Assembly (NCBI RefSeq): GCF_022760755.1
Contig: NZ_JAIVFP010000001.1
Span: 699,501 to 763,500, forward strand
DNA length: 64,000 nt
Direction: 5' to 3'
From: Candidatus Rhodoblastus alkanivorans
GTDB taxonomy: Bacteria > Pseudomonadota > Alphaproteobacteria > Rhizobiales > Beijerinckiaceae
In this document: one piece after another, positions 37,810-46,759 of the stretch
Numbering within the stretch: position 1 is the stretch's first letter
Layout of the letters: every line of letters starts with the position of its first letter
The notes under the pieces: generated by a model
The model's input: only the letters and a program-made list of their open reading frames with translations
Databases searched by the model: none
Told to the model about the DNA's origin: nothing
Position numbers and translations under genes: made by a program

Positions 37810-38436
37810 ATGAGCGAGGCGAAACGACTGGCGATTCTTCATCCCGACGGCAAAAGGCGCTGTCCCTGGCCGGGGCAGGATGCGGCCTATGTCGCCTATC
37901 ACGACGACGAATGGGGCGTTCCGGAGTTCGACTCCCGCGCCCTGTTCGAAAAGCTGATGCTCGACGGCTTTCAGGCCGGCCTGTCGTGGATCGCGATCCT
38001 GCGCAAACGCGACAATTTCCGCCGCGCCTTCGCCGGCTTCGACCCCGAAAAGATCGCCGCTTTCGACGTCGCGAAAATCGAAAGCCTGATGCTCGACCCC
38101 GGCATCGTCCGCAATCGGGCCAAGATCGAGGGCGCCGTCGCTTCGGCGCGCCTTTACCTCGACATCGAGGCCGGACAGGGTTTTTCGCGTTACCTGTGGG
38201 ACTTTGTCGACGGACGGCCGATCGTGAACTCTTTTCGCGCGCTGGACGAGGTTCCCGCGAAAACGGATGTTTCGGAAAGGATGGCGCGGGACCTGAAAAC
38301 GCGCGGCTTTAAATTCTGCGGCCCAACCATCGTTTACGCCTTCATGCAGGCGGTCGGCATGGTCAATGACCATCTGGTCGATTGCCATCGCCATGAGGCC
38401 TGTCAGCGTACTAACATCGAATCGGGGCGCGCATGA
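37810..38436 (+). CDS. tag: DNA-3-methyladenine glycosylase I
   Basis: The 208-residue protein has the Tag features: RCPWPG near residue 17 (zinc Cys), YHDDEWGVP, FEKLMLDGFQAGLSW with the catalytic region, and VNDHLVDCHRH at the end for the remaining zinc ligands. It excises 3-methyladenine from alkylated DNA. It overlaps the next gene by 4 bp. Confidence 0.92.
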   Translation: MSEAKRLAILHPDGKRRCPWPGQDAAYVAYHDDEWGVPEFDSRALFEKLMLDGFQAGLSWIAILRKRDNFRRAFAGFDPEKIAAFDVAKIESLMLDPGIVRNRAKIEGAVASARLYLDIEAGQGFSRYLWDFVDGRPIVNSFRALDEVPAKTDVSERMARDLKTRGFKFCGPTIVYAFMQAVGMVNDHLVDCHRHEACQRTNIESGRA

Positions 38437-39035
38437 AGGCGACGGCCGCGCCGCGCGCCTGGCAGCGCATGCTCTCCGGGCGTCGCCTCGACATTCTCAA
38501 TCCTTCGCCGCTCGACGTCGAGATCGAGGACATCGCCCATGGCCTCGCCCGCGTCGCCCGCTGGAACGGCCAGACCCGTGGCGGCGTCATCTTTTCGGTG
38601 GCGCAACATTCGGTCCTGGTCGCCGAAATCTGCGCCCGGCTCGATCCCGCCGCGCCCGCGCGCTGGCGCCTCCACGCACTTCTCCACGACGCCCCGGAAT
38701 ATGTCATCGGCGACATGATCTCGCCCTTCAAGGCGGCGCTGGGCGCGGTTTATACCGAGGTCGAGGCGCGGCTGGCGCGCGCCATTCTGCAGCGTTTCTC
38801 GCTCAGTCCCGATCCGCCGCCGGCGCTCGCGCGCCTGACCAAGCGGGCCGACCGGATTTCGGCCTTTTTCGAGGCGACGCTTTATGCCGGTTTCGAAACC
38901 GACGAGGCGAAGCGCCTGTTCGGCGCGCCGGCCGTCGATCCACGCCTGTTCGACGATCTGCTGGCGCCGATGGGCTCGGAAGAAGCGCAGGCGCTTTTCC
39001 TCGAGCGGTTCAAGGCTTTCGAAAGGGCTTCGTGA
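38433..39035 (+). CDS. HD-domain hydrolase (YfbR-like 5'-nucleotidase family)
   Basis: The 200-residue protein has the metal-binding HD pattern: VAQHSVLVAE, LLHDAPEYVIGD and KRADRISAFFEA. YfbR-like members dephosphorylate deoxynucleoside monophosphates. It overlaps tag and the following phosphatase gene by a few bases, so the four genes tag to nadQ form one transcription unit. Confidence 0.78.
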   Translation: MKATAAPRAWQRMLSGRRLDILNPSPLDVEIEDIAHGLARVARWNGQTRGGVIFSVAQHSVLVAEICARLDPAAPARWRLHALLHDAPEYVIGDMISPFKAALGAVYTEVEARLARAILQRFSLSPDPPPALARLTKRADRISAFFEATLYAGFETDEAKRLFGAPAVDPRLFDDLLAPMGSEEAQALFLERFKAFERAS

Positions 39036-39544
39036 TGGGCCTCCTTTATGTCTGCCCGCTCCGCAAGGTCGGAGAGCTTGCCGCGGCGACCGGCGCCGGC
39101 GCCGTGGTGTCCCTGCTCGGCCCGCCCGCCACGGCGCCGCGCGTCACGGGCGTCGCGCCGCAAAACCATCTCATGCTCGGCGTGTCGGACATTGTGGCGG
39201 CGGAAGAAGGGCATGTGCTTGCCGGCGCGCAGCATATCGAAGCGCTGCTGGCCTTTGTCCGGGGCTGGGAGCGCGCCCGCCCGCTCGTCATTCATTGCTA
39301 CGCCGGGGTCAGCCGGTCGCCGGCGGCGGCCTTTATCGCGGCTTGCGCGCTGACCAAGGCTTCCGAATCCGAAATCGCCAACCACTTGCGCAGGCTTTCG
39401 CCGACCGCGACGCCGAATCGGCATCTGGTCGCTCTTGCCGACGCAATCCTGTCGCGCGAAGGAAGGATGGTCGCGGCGATCGAATCGATCGGACGCGGAG
39501 CGGATTGTTTCGAAGGCGAAATTTTCTGCATGGATTTGACATGA
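39035..39544 (+). CDS. Tyrosine/dual-specificity phosphatase-like protein
   Basis: The 169-residue protein has the P-loop HCYAGVSRSPAAAF (C-X5-R) of cysteine phosphatases and an upstream acidic segment that could give the general acid. The substrate is unknown. It overlaps both neighbours in the tag-nadQ unit. Confidence 0.75.
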   Translation: MGLLYVCPLRKVGELAAATGAGAVVSLLGPPATAPRVTGVAPQNHLMLGVSDIVAAEEGHVLAGAQHIEALLAFVRGWERARPLVIHCYAGVSRSPAAAFIAACALTKASESEIANHLRRLSPTATPNRHLVALADAILSREGRMVAAIESIGRGADCFEGEIFCMDLT

Positions 39545-40536
39545 ACCGCCCCTCCCATCCTTCCATTCCTATGGAGATCGGCCTCACCGCCGCGATCGTC
39601 GCGGTGCGCGGCGACACGCCGCTCATTCTGGTGGCGCGCGGCGCGCGCGGCGACGAGCCCGGGGGGGCGGCGGCCCTGCCTTCCGGCCCGTTCGATCCGG
39701 TCAACCACCGCACTTTCGAGATCGGCCTGCGCGCCTGGGTCGCCGAACAGACCGGCGTGCCGGTCGGCTATGTCGAGCAGCTTTACACCTTTGGCGACCG
39801 CGGCCGCCACAGCCGCGCCGACAGCCGCGATCCCCATGTCGTCTCGGTCGGCTATCTGGCGCTGACCCGCATCTGCGGCGAGGAGCCGCCGACCGCGCCG
39901 GGCGCCGGCTTTCGCGAATGGTATCGCTTCTTCCCCTGGGAGGACTGGCGCCAGGGCCGGCCGGATCTGATCGATGCGACCATCATGCCCGGCCTGCGCG
40001 CCTTTGTCGCGCGCGGCGGCGATGCGCCCCAAAGGCGCGGCCTGACCCGGATCGAGCGCGTGCGGATGCTGTTCGGGGACGACGGCGACCGTTTCGATGA
40101 GGAGAATGTCCTCGACCGCTACGAGCTGCTTTACGAGGCGGGTCTCGTCGAGGAAAGCGTGCGCGACGGCCGCGAGCCCGCGCCGGGTTTCGGCGAGCGC
40201 CCGCCGCTCGGCGAATCCATGCAGGCCGACCATCGCCGGATTCTGGCCACGGCCATGGGGCGCCTGCGCGCAAAATTGAAATATCGCCCGGTGATTTTCG
40301 AACTGATGCCGGAGGATTTCACCCTCACCGCGCTGCAGACGACGGTCGAGGCCATTTCCGGGCGTCATCTCCACAAGCAGAATTTCCGCCGCCTGGTCGA
40401 AGGGTCCGCCGTGGTCGAGCCGACCGGCGAAATGTCGCACGCGACCGGCGGCCGCCCCGCGGCTTTGTTCCGCTTCCGCCGCGACGTGCTGCGCGAGCGC
40501 CCCGCGCCGGGCTTAAGGGTCGGCATCAGGGGCTGA
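39541..40536 (+). CDS. nadQ: NAD-metabolism regulator of Alphaproteobacteria (NadQ-like, Nudix plus winged helix)
   Basis: The 331-residue protein matches the COG4111 family. It has a Nudix-like N-terminal half that lacks a full catalytic Nudix box, and a C-terminal winged-helix part (FELMPEDFTLTALQTTVEA, then LHKQNFRRLV) like that of NrtR regulators. NadQ was described as a repressor of NAD synthesis genes. The start overlaps the previous stop (ATGA). Its 3' end overlaps the convergent gene by 11 bp. Confidence 0.75.
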   Translation: MNRPSHPSIPMEIGLTAAIVAVRGDTPLILVARGARGDEPGGAAALPSGPFDPVNHRTFEIGLRAWVAEQTGVPVGYVEQLYTFGDRGRHSRADSRDPHVVSVGYLALTRICGEEPPTAPGAGFREWYRFFPWEDWRQGRPDLIDATIMPGLRAFVARGGDAPQRRGLTRIERVRMLFGDDGDRFDEENVLDRYELLYEAGLVEESVRDGREPAPGFGERPPLGESMQADHRRILATAMGRLRAKLKYRPVIFELMPEDFTLTALQTTVEAISGRHLHKQNFRRLVEGSAVVEPTGEMSHATGGRPAALFRFRRDVLRERPAPGLRVGIRG

Positions 40537-40843
40537 CGGCGGGCGCGCCTTCGGGACGCCGCGATTCCTTGATGAGCGAGACGATCTCGGCGAAGGAGGG
40601 CTTGCGGCCGTCCGACGACGCCCGGAGGGCCGATTTCAGGAAGCGCGCCGGGAATTGCGCCGCCTCGACATTGGATTCCCGGATCTCGACCGGCCGTGAG
40701 GAATCGGCGCCGATGCGACGCTCGACGTCGGACAATATCGCCACCAGCTCCGCCTGGTCGAAGGCGCCCTTGGCGACCAACGCCTCGAGCAGCGACGCCA
40801 GGACGATATAGACTCCCTCGAGCTGCAAATTCGCGGTGTTCAT
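40526..40843 (-). CDS. Conserved hypothetical protein
   Basis: The 105-residue protein is mostly helical and charged, with an N-terminal block GVYIVLASLLEALVAKGAF and a later FKSAL/FAEIVSLI region. No domain is recognised and no membrane segment is obvious. The ATG at 40843 follows GGAGAG. It converges on nadQ. Confidence 0.6.
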   Translation of the reverse strand: MNTANLQLEGVYIVLASLLEALVAKGAFDQAELVAILSDVERRIGADSSRPVEIRESNVEAAQFPARFLKSALRASSDGRKPSFAEIVSLIKESRRPEGAPAVSP

Positions 40844-40930
40844 TAGGCGCTCTCCTATGATGCGGTTTCCGCAAGATTGCTTCGCAATCGGTGCGCGCGG
40901 AACAAGATGGCCGAATCGATCGTTCGGAAA

Positions 40931-41971
40931 TCATATGACCCAAGCTTGACAACGCATGTGGGCGTGAATCGTTCGCCCGCGGCGCGTCAGGAGGACGATG
41001 GGCGCAGGGCGATGAAGGCGATCAGCGCCCAGAGCAGGAGGACCGACGTCGCCACATTGATCGCCACCGCCATGCGGGCGCACGCCCTTGGCCATGAAGA
41101 CGAGTTGAGCGGCGAGATTGACGCTGGCCATATTCGCGCCGAGCAGCATTGCGGCGCCTCCCGCGAGATCGAACCGGCGCGCCGCGAGCATGATCCCGAG
41201 CGTCGCCGCCGGCGGCAGCAAGGCCACCGCGACCATAACCCCGACCAGGGTTGACGACAGGCCGGTCGTGACCGAAAGCGCCGCCGCGGTCCCCGACGCG
41301 ATCGCCAGGATGATGTTGGCGTAATCGATCGAGGTGCGCGCCATCAGTCCGGGCGTGCTGGGGTCGGCCGCGGCCAACAGGGCCAGAATCGTCGCGATCG
41401 CGATCGCCGTAACGACCCCGACGGCGCTGGCGCTCGCCGCGGACAGCATCAGTTTTTGGTCGCCGATCGCCGACGCGAAGGCAAAGGCCACATTGGGGCC
41501 AAGCAAAGGCGCGATGACCATGGCGCCGATCACCACCGCGACATCGTTGCGCTCCAGCCCGACCGTCGCGACCAAGGTCGAGAGAAACACGAGCAGAATG
41601 AAATTGGCGTCGAGCCGGGCTCCGTTCTCGATCAGATGGTAAAGCTCCTCCCGGGAGGCGCGCGCCTGCTCGTCCTTTTTCGCCTCTTCGTCCTCTTCCT
41701 CGGGCGCGGTCTTTTCAGGTTCGGGCTCGTCGGGAATGGCGGCGTCGGTCGGAAGCATCGTGATGCGCCAGTTCTCGGACTTGCCGAGCGCCCCATGGAG
41801 CCGGTCGATCAGGGCCTGGCGATCGATTTCGCCCACCAGCAGGCGAATCGGCCGCCGCCCATCCTCGAAGGGCGGCCCGATCTGGACGTCGGCCGCCTTC
41901 ATCTCCTCGGCCACGGCGACGACGGCATGAACGCGCTTCTCGGGCGTCGCGACTTCGATCACCTTGAACAT
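40931..41971 (-). CDS. DUF389 (TIGR00341-type) membrane protein with a C-terminal frameshift
   Basis: The N-terminal half holds a soluble domain with an acidic linker (PEEEDEEAKKDEQ); about six membrane helices of the DUF389 family follow, e.g. VVIGAMVIAPLLGP. Near 41075, just after FMAKGVRP, the frame changes. The observed frame then runs into an unrelated tail ending at 40931. The neighbouring frame continues with a normal last helix (MAVAINVATSVLLLWALIAF) and stops at 40987. The intact gene would thus span 40987-41971. Either a real one-or-two-base indel or a sequencing error is possible. Function of the family is unknown. Confidence 0.75.
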   Translation of the reverse strand: MFKVIEVATPEKRVHAVVAVAEEMKAADVQIGPPFEDGRRPIRLLVGEIDRQALIDRLHGALGKSENWRITMLPTDAAIPDEPEPEKTAPEEEDEEAKKDEQARASREELYHLIENGARLDANFILLVFLSTLVATVGLERNDVAVVIGAMVIAPLLGPNVAFAFASAIGDQKLMLSAASASAVGVVTAIAIATILALLAAADPSTPGLMARTSIDYANIILAIASGTAAALSVTTGLSSTLVGVMVAVALLPPAATLGIMLAARRFDLAGGAAMLLGANMASVNLAAQLVFMAKGVRPHGGGDQCGDVGPPALGADRLHRPAPIVLLTRRGRTIHAHMRCQAWVI

Positions 41972-42130
41972 TCCACGCGTCTCCGCTTCGCGCCGACTAT
42001 AGCTGGCGCCGGGCGGTGGCGGAATAGCGGCGGGCCGCGCCGAAACAAGAGGACAATCTTCGCATTCGGTTGTTATGGTCCGGCGGGCCGGCGCGGATTC
42101 GGACGCAGCCCTGAAAGGCGAGGGGCCGGG

Positions 42131-43543
42131 ATGAAGGTCGATACGATCATTGTCGGCGCGGGCACGGCGGGCCTTACCGCCCTGCGCGAGGTCGGCCGCT
42201 ATACCAAGGATTTCCTCCTCGTCAACGACGGACGCTGGGGCACCACTTGCGCGGCGGTCGGCTGCATGCCGTCCAAGGCGCTGATCGAAGTCGCCAACGC
42301 CTTTCATCGCCGCGTCGCTTTCGACGCTTTCGGCATTCGCGGCGGAGAGGCCCTGCGCGCCGACATTCCCGCCGTTCTCGCTCATGTCCGCAACCTGCGC
42401 GACGGTTTTGTCGCCGGGCCGGAATCGGTCCGCGGGAAGCTCGGCCGGCGCGCCATCGCCGGACGGGTCCGGCTGAAGGGGCCGAACCTCGTCGAGGTCA
42501 ATGGCGAGGAGATCGAGGCGCGGGCGATCATTCTCGCGCCGGGGAGCCGGCCGGTGGTTCCCAAGGACTGGGCCGCGTTCGGCGACCGCATCCTGACCAG
42601 CGACACATTGTTCGAGCAGGAGGACCTGCCCCGCCGCATCGCCGTGATCGGCATGGGCGCGATCGGGGTCGAAATCGCGCAAGCCCTGGCGCGGCTTGGC
42701 GTCGAGGTCGCGGGCTTCGACGCCGTGGACGGCCTCGCCGGGATCAACGATCCCGAAATTCTCGCTTCCTTCCGCCCGTTGCTCGCGCGCGAAATGGCGC
42801 TTCATCTCGGCGCCCCCGCGGAATTGGCGGCGTCCGAGGGCGGAATTGCCGTCAGCGCGGCCGGCGGCCGGTTCGAGGCCGACGCGGTTCTCGCCGCCAT
42901 CGGCCGGCGGCCCAATATCGACGGACTCGGCCTTGAGAGCTTGGGCGTGGCGCTCGACGGCCGCGGCATGCCCGCGATCGATCCGACGACCTTGCGTCTT
43001 GGCGACCTGCCGGTCTTTCTGGTCGGCGACGCCAATGGCTATCGCCCCTTGATGCACGAAGCGGCCGACGAGGGCCATATCGCCGGCCGCAATGCGGCGC
43101 CCGGCGTCGGCTCGGCGCCCCATTGCCGCCGTCCTCCGCTTGCGATCGTCTTTTCCTCGCCGCAGATTGCCCGCGTCGGGCTCGCCCTTTCGGAAATTCC
43201 CGAGGCGCGCCGCGCGACCGGAGAGGCCGATTTCGCCAAACAGCCGCGCGCCCGCATGGCGGCGGCGGCGGCCGGCCTCCTGCGCATCCACGCGGACCGC
43301 GAGACCGCCGTGATCCTGGGCGCGGAAATGTGCATCCCGGCCGGCGAGCATATGGCGCATCTGCTGGCTCTGGCGGTGGAGCGCAAATTGACGGTCTGGG
43401 ACATGCTCGCCATGCCCTTCTACCATCCGACGCTCGAAGAGGGCCTGCGGACCGCCCTGCGCGACCTGTCGAAGGCTTATCCCTCGAAAAACGGATCGGA
43501 TCTCGCCACATGCGGCGCAATCGGACACGAGGCGCTCGATTGA
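42131..43543 (+). CDS. Dihydrolipoamide dehydrogenase-like flavin disulfide oxidoreductase
   Basis: The 470-residue protein has the FAD motif IIVGAGTAGLTAL, the redox-active disulfide GTTCAAVGCMPSKAL, the NAD-binding GMGAIGVEIAQ and the C-terminal dimerisation domain with a catalytic His region (MPFYHPTLEEGL). It resembles lipoamide dehydrogenase or mercuric-reductase-like enzymes. There are no 2-oxoacid dehydrogenase genes beside it, so the substrate disulfide is unknown. Confidence 0.82.
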   Translation: MKVDTIIVGAGTAGLTALREVGRYTKDFLLVNDGRWGTTCAAVGCMPSKALIEVANAFHRRVAFDAFGIRGGEALRADIPAVLAHVRNLRDGFVAGPESVRGKLGRRAIAGRVRLKGPNLVEVNGEEIEARAIILAPGSRPVVPKDWAAFGDRILTSDTLFEQEDLPRRIAVIGMGAIGVEIAQALARLGVEVAGFDAVDGLAGINDPEILASFRPLLAREMALHLGAPAELAASEGGIAVSAAGGRFEADAVLAAIGRRPNIDGLGLESLGVALDGRGMPAIDPTTLRLGDLPVFLVGDANGYRPLMHEAADEGHIAGRNAAPGVGSAPHCRRPPLAIVFSSPQIARVGLALSEIPEARRATGEADFAKQPRARMAAAAAGLLRIHADRETAVILGAEMCIPAGEHMAHLLALAVERKLTVWDMLAMPFYHPTLEEGLRTALRDLSKAYPSKNGSDLATCGAIGHEALD

Positions 43544-43640
43544 TCGCAAGTCGAAGATTTTGGCGCCGATCGGATCGAAGGCGCAAGGCCCGGCGAAGCC
43601 GATGAAACCCGCCGGATCGGCGGCGTAGCGCGAGGGCGGC

Positions 43641-43666
43641 GTCTGTTCACAATGTCTGTTCACAAT
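43641..43666. repeat. Perfect 13-bp tandem duplication
   Basis: GTCTGTTCACAAT occurs twice back to back (43641-43653 and 43654-43666) in the gap between two convergent genes. It is probably a recent slippage or insertion footprint. Confidence 0.7.
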
Positions 43667-43700
43667 GGCGCCTTCGGTCGCGGCGCGAAGAGGCCATTTT

Positions 43701-45086
43701 TCAGGAAATGAAATTGCGCGACGGCAGCTTGAGCGTCCAGCGGGCGCCCGCCTTGGTGGCCACGATTTCCGAGGCGCCGCCGGTCGCCCGCGGCAACAGG
43801 GACTCGACATAGAATTTCGCGAATTCGCCGAGACCCTGATCGGGCGGCGCGGCGGCGCTTTCTTCCCACAGGATGGTGACGCCGCGGCCTTCTTCTTCGC
43901 AATAGGGGCTCCAGCTGATGCGCACCCAGGCGGCGTCTTGCGCGGCGTTCTGGGCGTCGCCGCCGCACGCCGCGGCGTTGGCGGCCATTTCGTGAACGGC
44001 GAGCGCGAGATTCTGCGCGGCTTCCGGCGCCAGCTTGCGGCTCTCTCCCGAGAGGCTGACGCGCGCCAGCGTCAGCGGCGAGGTCGCGCGCCACACCGCC
44101 TCGATCAGCGATTTCAAATCCACGCCCGACCAGTTGGCGCTCACCAGAAGTTCGTGGGTGACGGAAAGCGCGCGGATGCGTCCGTTGAATTCGGTCACGA
44201 AGGAGGCGACGTCGGGCGCGGCGCGCCCGGATTGGCGGGCGATGCCCTGAATGACGGCGAGAAGATTCTTGGTGCGGTGGGTGAGTTCGCGCAGGAGTTC
44301 GCGCAGGTCCTCCTCCTGGCGGCGATAGGCGGTCGTGTCGATGGAGGTGGTCATGACTCCGGTAATCTCGCCGTCGCGCGCGATCGGCTCGAATCTTTCG
44401 TCGAACCAGCGTTTTTCGCCGTCGACCGTCGCCTGGACTTCGATCCGCACCGACGACCGCTGCTCCATCGCCTGCCGTTTGGCCTGCGCGATTCTCGGCT
44501 CAAGCTCGGGCGGCAGGACCTCCGCCTGCAAATGGCCGACGAATTCGCGCCGTTTCCGACCCTGAGGCGCATTGTGAATCCAGACGTAGCGCAGGTCCCG
44601 ATCCTGTTGCGACATGGTGACGCCGGTGTTCTTGAGCGCGAGGAAGAAGCGCTGGTTGACTTCGTCCAATTCGCGGGTTCGCGCCGCGACCGCATTTTCG
44701 AGCGCGGCTTTTTCCGCCGCGAGCCGCTCTAGCCGCTCGGCGCTTTCCTGCGCCGCGCCGCCCAGAATGCTGGATTTTTCAGGCAGATCGTCGACCGTCG
44801 GCCGCGACAGCCATTTCGGAGCCATGGCCCAGATCGCGAATGCCGAGGCGAGCGCGACGACGGCGGCGATGAATTGCGGCATATTCGGCGTCGACCAGCC
44901 GGGGGGCGCGATGGCCGCGACGCCGGCCATCTGCAGGCCGCCGAAAAGGGCGAGGCCAAAAATGGCGCACCACAGCGCCGTCCTGTCCTCCGCCGCGACA
45001 TCCCGACGCCGCGAGAGATAGAACAGGATCGCGAGCGCCGCCGTAAGACACGCGATCCCGACGGCGATATCCGAGATGAATCGCAT
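43701..45086 (-). CDS. HWE-family sensor histidine kinase linked to the general stress response
   Basis: The 461-residue protein has three membrane helices in its first 100 residues, a coiled segment, a PAS domain and an HWE-type kinase core (ELTHRTKNLLAVIQGIARQ with the phosphoacceptor His, then VHEMAANAA as the N box). HWE and HisKA_2 kinases next to phyR (PhyK, PhyT types) phosphorylate PhyR in Alphaproteobacteria. It follows phyR by 41 bp on the same strand. Confidence 0.85.
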   Translation of the reverse strand: MRFISDIAVGIACLTAALAILFYLSRRRDVAAEDRTALWCAIFGLALFGGLQMAGVAAIAPPGWSTPNMPQFIAAVVALASAFAIWAMAPKWLSRPTVDDLPEKSSILGGAAQESAERLERLAAEKAALENAVAARTRELDEVNQRFFLALKNTGVTMSQQDRDLRYVWIHNAPQGRKRREFVGHLQAEVLPPELEPRIAQAKRQAMEQRSSVRIEVQATVDGEKRWFDERFEPIARDGEITGVMTTSIDTTAYRRQEEDLRELLRELTHRTKNLLAVIQGIARQSGRAAPDVASFVTEFNGRIRALSVTHELLVSANWSGVDLKSLIEAVWRATSPLTLARVSLSGESRKLAPEAAQNLALAVHEMAANAAACGGDAQNAAQDAAWVRISWSPYCEEEGRGVTILWEESAAAPPDQGLGEFAKFYVESLLPRATGGASEIVATKAGARWTLKLPSRNFIS

Positions 45087-45127
45087 CGTCCGAATTACTC
45101 GAGCGGGATTGGGAATCAGGCCGCCTT

Positions 45128-45928
45128 TCAGGCCGCGGACGCCGTCTCCTTCGTCGCCTTGGCGTCGAAAAACAAAGCCTGGCTGATCACCGCGCGGACC
45201 ATGTCCTCCTCGAACGGTTTGGCGATCAGGAACGTTGGCTCCGGCCATTTGCCCGTCAGCAGCGTTTCCGGATAAGCGGTGATGAAGATGGCCGGGATCT
45301 GGCGCGATTTGAGGATGTCATTGACGGCGTCGAGACCCGAACTGCCATCGGCGAGGCGAATGTCGGCCAGAACGAGCCCGGGCTTCTCGCGCTTGGCCAT
45401 TTCGACCGCTTCGCCGCGCGTCCTTGCACTGCCGGCGACGACATGGCCGAGGCTCGTGACCAGATGTTCGAGATCCATCGCGATGACGGGCTCGTCCTCG
45501 ATGATCAGCACGGAGGTCACGAGCTGCGCGCTGATCTGGCGGCCGGCGGTTTCGATCAGGCGCGAATAGGCGTCGAGACCGATTTCGAGAATGCACGCCG
45601 ACTGCCCGGCGCCGAAGCCCTCGAGCGCCGTCAGCAGGAAAGCCTGCCGCGGCAGCGGCGTAACGTCTTCGAGACGCCGGTCGGCGATCGTATCGGCAGG
45701 GCCGCGGCCGACCGCGGCGTTCATCGGCATCGCATTCCAGATGCGGGAGAAGGTCTGGAACAGAGCGGTTTTGGCGTCGAGCGACTGGTCGTAAAGGGAC
45801 GGGTCCTCAACGATGGCTTCGAGCGTCGCCATCACAAAAGCGTCGCCACTCGCCTGGCTCCCTGACAGGGCGCGCGCATAGCGGCGGAGATAGGGGAGCT
45901 GCGGGGCGATCATCGCGGACAGCGACAT
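45128..45928 (-). CDS. phyR: General stress response anti-anti-sigma factor PhyR
   Basis: The 266-residue protein has an N-terminal sigma-like domain (APQLPYLRRYARAL, with regions 2 and 4) and a C-terminal receiver (VLIIEDEPVIA, phosphoacceptor in LADIRLADG, AKPFEED). When phosphorylated, PhyR binds NepR and frees EcfG. The ATG at 45928 starts the sigma-like domain. An EcfG-type promoter at 45985-46009 would give positive feedback. Confidence 0.94.
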   Translation of the reverse strand: MSLSAMIAPQLPYLRRYARALSGSQASGDAFVMATLEAIVEDPSLYDQSLDAKTALFQTFSRIWNAMPMNAAVGRGPADTIADRRLEDVTPLPRQAFLLTALEGFGAGQSACILEIGLDAYSRLIETAGRQISAQLVTSVLIIEDEPVIAMDLEHLVTSLGHVVAGSARTRGEAVEMAKREKPGLVLADIRLADGSSGLDAVNDILKSRQIPAIFITAYPETLLTGKWPEPTFLIAKPFEEDMVRAVISQALFFDAKATKETASAA

Positions 45929-45984
45929 GGCGAATAATCCTTCGATGTCGAGGAGTTCATACGCCGGAAGAACTCTCGACTGAG

Positions 45985-46009
45985 AACGTCGCCCTTTCCC
46001 TCCGGTTCC
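45985..46009 (-). promoter_or_regulatory. EcfG-type promoter of phyR
   Basis: On the minus strand GGAAC, then 16 bases, then CGTT: the consensus of general stress sigma factor EcfG. The -10 lies 57 bp before the phyR start. Confidence 0.85.
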
Positions 46010-46037
46010 CGTCAAATAAAAAAAACCAATAAAAATT

Positions 46038-46062
46038 TGGAACGCGCGACCGTCATTGGCGT
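46038..46062 (+). promoter_or_regulatory. EcfG-type promoter of nepR-ecfG
   Basis: On the plus strand GGAAC, then 16 bases, then CGTT, 74 bp before the nepR start. It is arranged back to back with the phyR promoter, 28 bp apart. Confidence 0.85.
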
Positions 46063-46136
46063 TCGCCTTCCGGAAGCTTTCGCGCGGCGTTCATGCGGGC
46101 GAGCGCAACCGTAACCCTTTGACGTCGGCGGCGAAA

Positions 46137-46358
46137 ATGAACGAGAGCCACAGCAAGACCGCAAAAACGCGCCCGCCAATGGACGCCGCGCTGCAGGCGC
46201 ATCTCGGCGCCCAATTGAGACAATTATTCGCCGAGACGGCCAATCAGCCGATCCCGCGCCGGCTTGCGGCGCTGCTTGATCGTCTGGAAGCCGGCGACGC
46301 AGGGGCCTCCGCCCCGCAGGACCCCCGGTCGAGTTCGTCTATCGATGTGAACATATGA
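46137..46358 (+). CDS. nepR: Anti-sigma factor NepR
   Basis: The 73-residue protein carries the NepR core: HLGAQLRQLFAETANQPIP, then RLAALLDRLE. It holds EcfG inactive until PhyR~P binds it. The ATG at 46137 excludes an unconserved upstream extension. It overlaps the ecfG start by 4 bp (ATGA) and lies behind an EcfG-type promoter. Confidence 0.88.
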   Translation: MNESHSKTAKTRPPMDAALQAHLGAQLRQLFAETANQPIPRRLAALLDRLEAGDAGASAPQDPRSSSSIDVNI

Positions 46359-46759
46359 CCGCGAAGATGGATTTCAAAACGGCGCTGCGGGGTGAATTAG
46401 CTCAGCTTCGCTTCTTTGCCCTTTTGCTCTGCCATACGCCCGACCGCTCCGATGACCTGGCTCAGGAGACCTTGATCAAGACCTGGGCGGCCGAGGATCG
46501 GTTCCAGCCGGGCACATCTTTGCGCGCCCGGCTCTTCACCATCATGCGCAACACATTAGCCTCAGTGTCGCAATTCAGAAGCCGAAGATTTCGAAGACTG
46601 ACGAAGTTTTCGAGACAAGCCCCAGCGCTGGAGCCGCAGGTTCCGGCATTGACGAGGCCGCCCGGATGGCCTGCAGGAGAAGACGGTCTGGTTGCAGCGC
46701 GCCGACAGCGCGAAGTGAGCGTCGGCCGCCCTGCTTTGGCTCCGGCGCGCAGAGGCTAG
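46355..46759 (+). pseudogene. ecfG: Truncated/frameshifted ECF sigma factor (EcfG type)
   Basis: The first 75 residues are a normal sigma region 2 (PDRSDDLAQETLIKTWAAED, FQPGTSLRARLFTIMRNTL). Near 46590 the frame is lost: the neighbouring frame continues with DEVFETSPSAGAAGSG, the usual linker, and the rest cannot be joined to a sigma region 4 in any frame before 46860. The 134-residue product would therefore lack the -35-binding domain. Position after nepR marks it as ecfG. A second, intact EcfG elsewhere in the genome would be needed for the two promoters here to work. Confidence 0.75.

Noticed and set aside
40872-40886. Small hairpin GATTGC-TTC-GCAATC upstream of the hypothetical gene at 40526-40843
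   Set aside because: Six base pairs without a T-tract; too weak to call.
43544-43660. Minus-strand frame with QTPPSRYAADPAGFIGFAG between the oxidoreductase and the kinase
   Set aside because: It looks protein-like but has no start codon, ends in antisense of a real gene and matches no family known to me.
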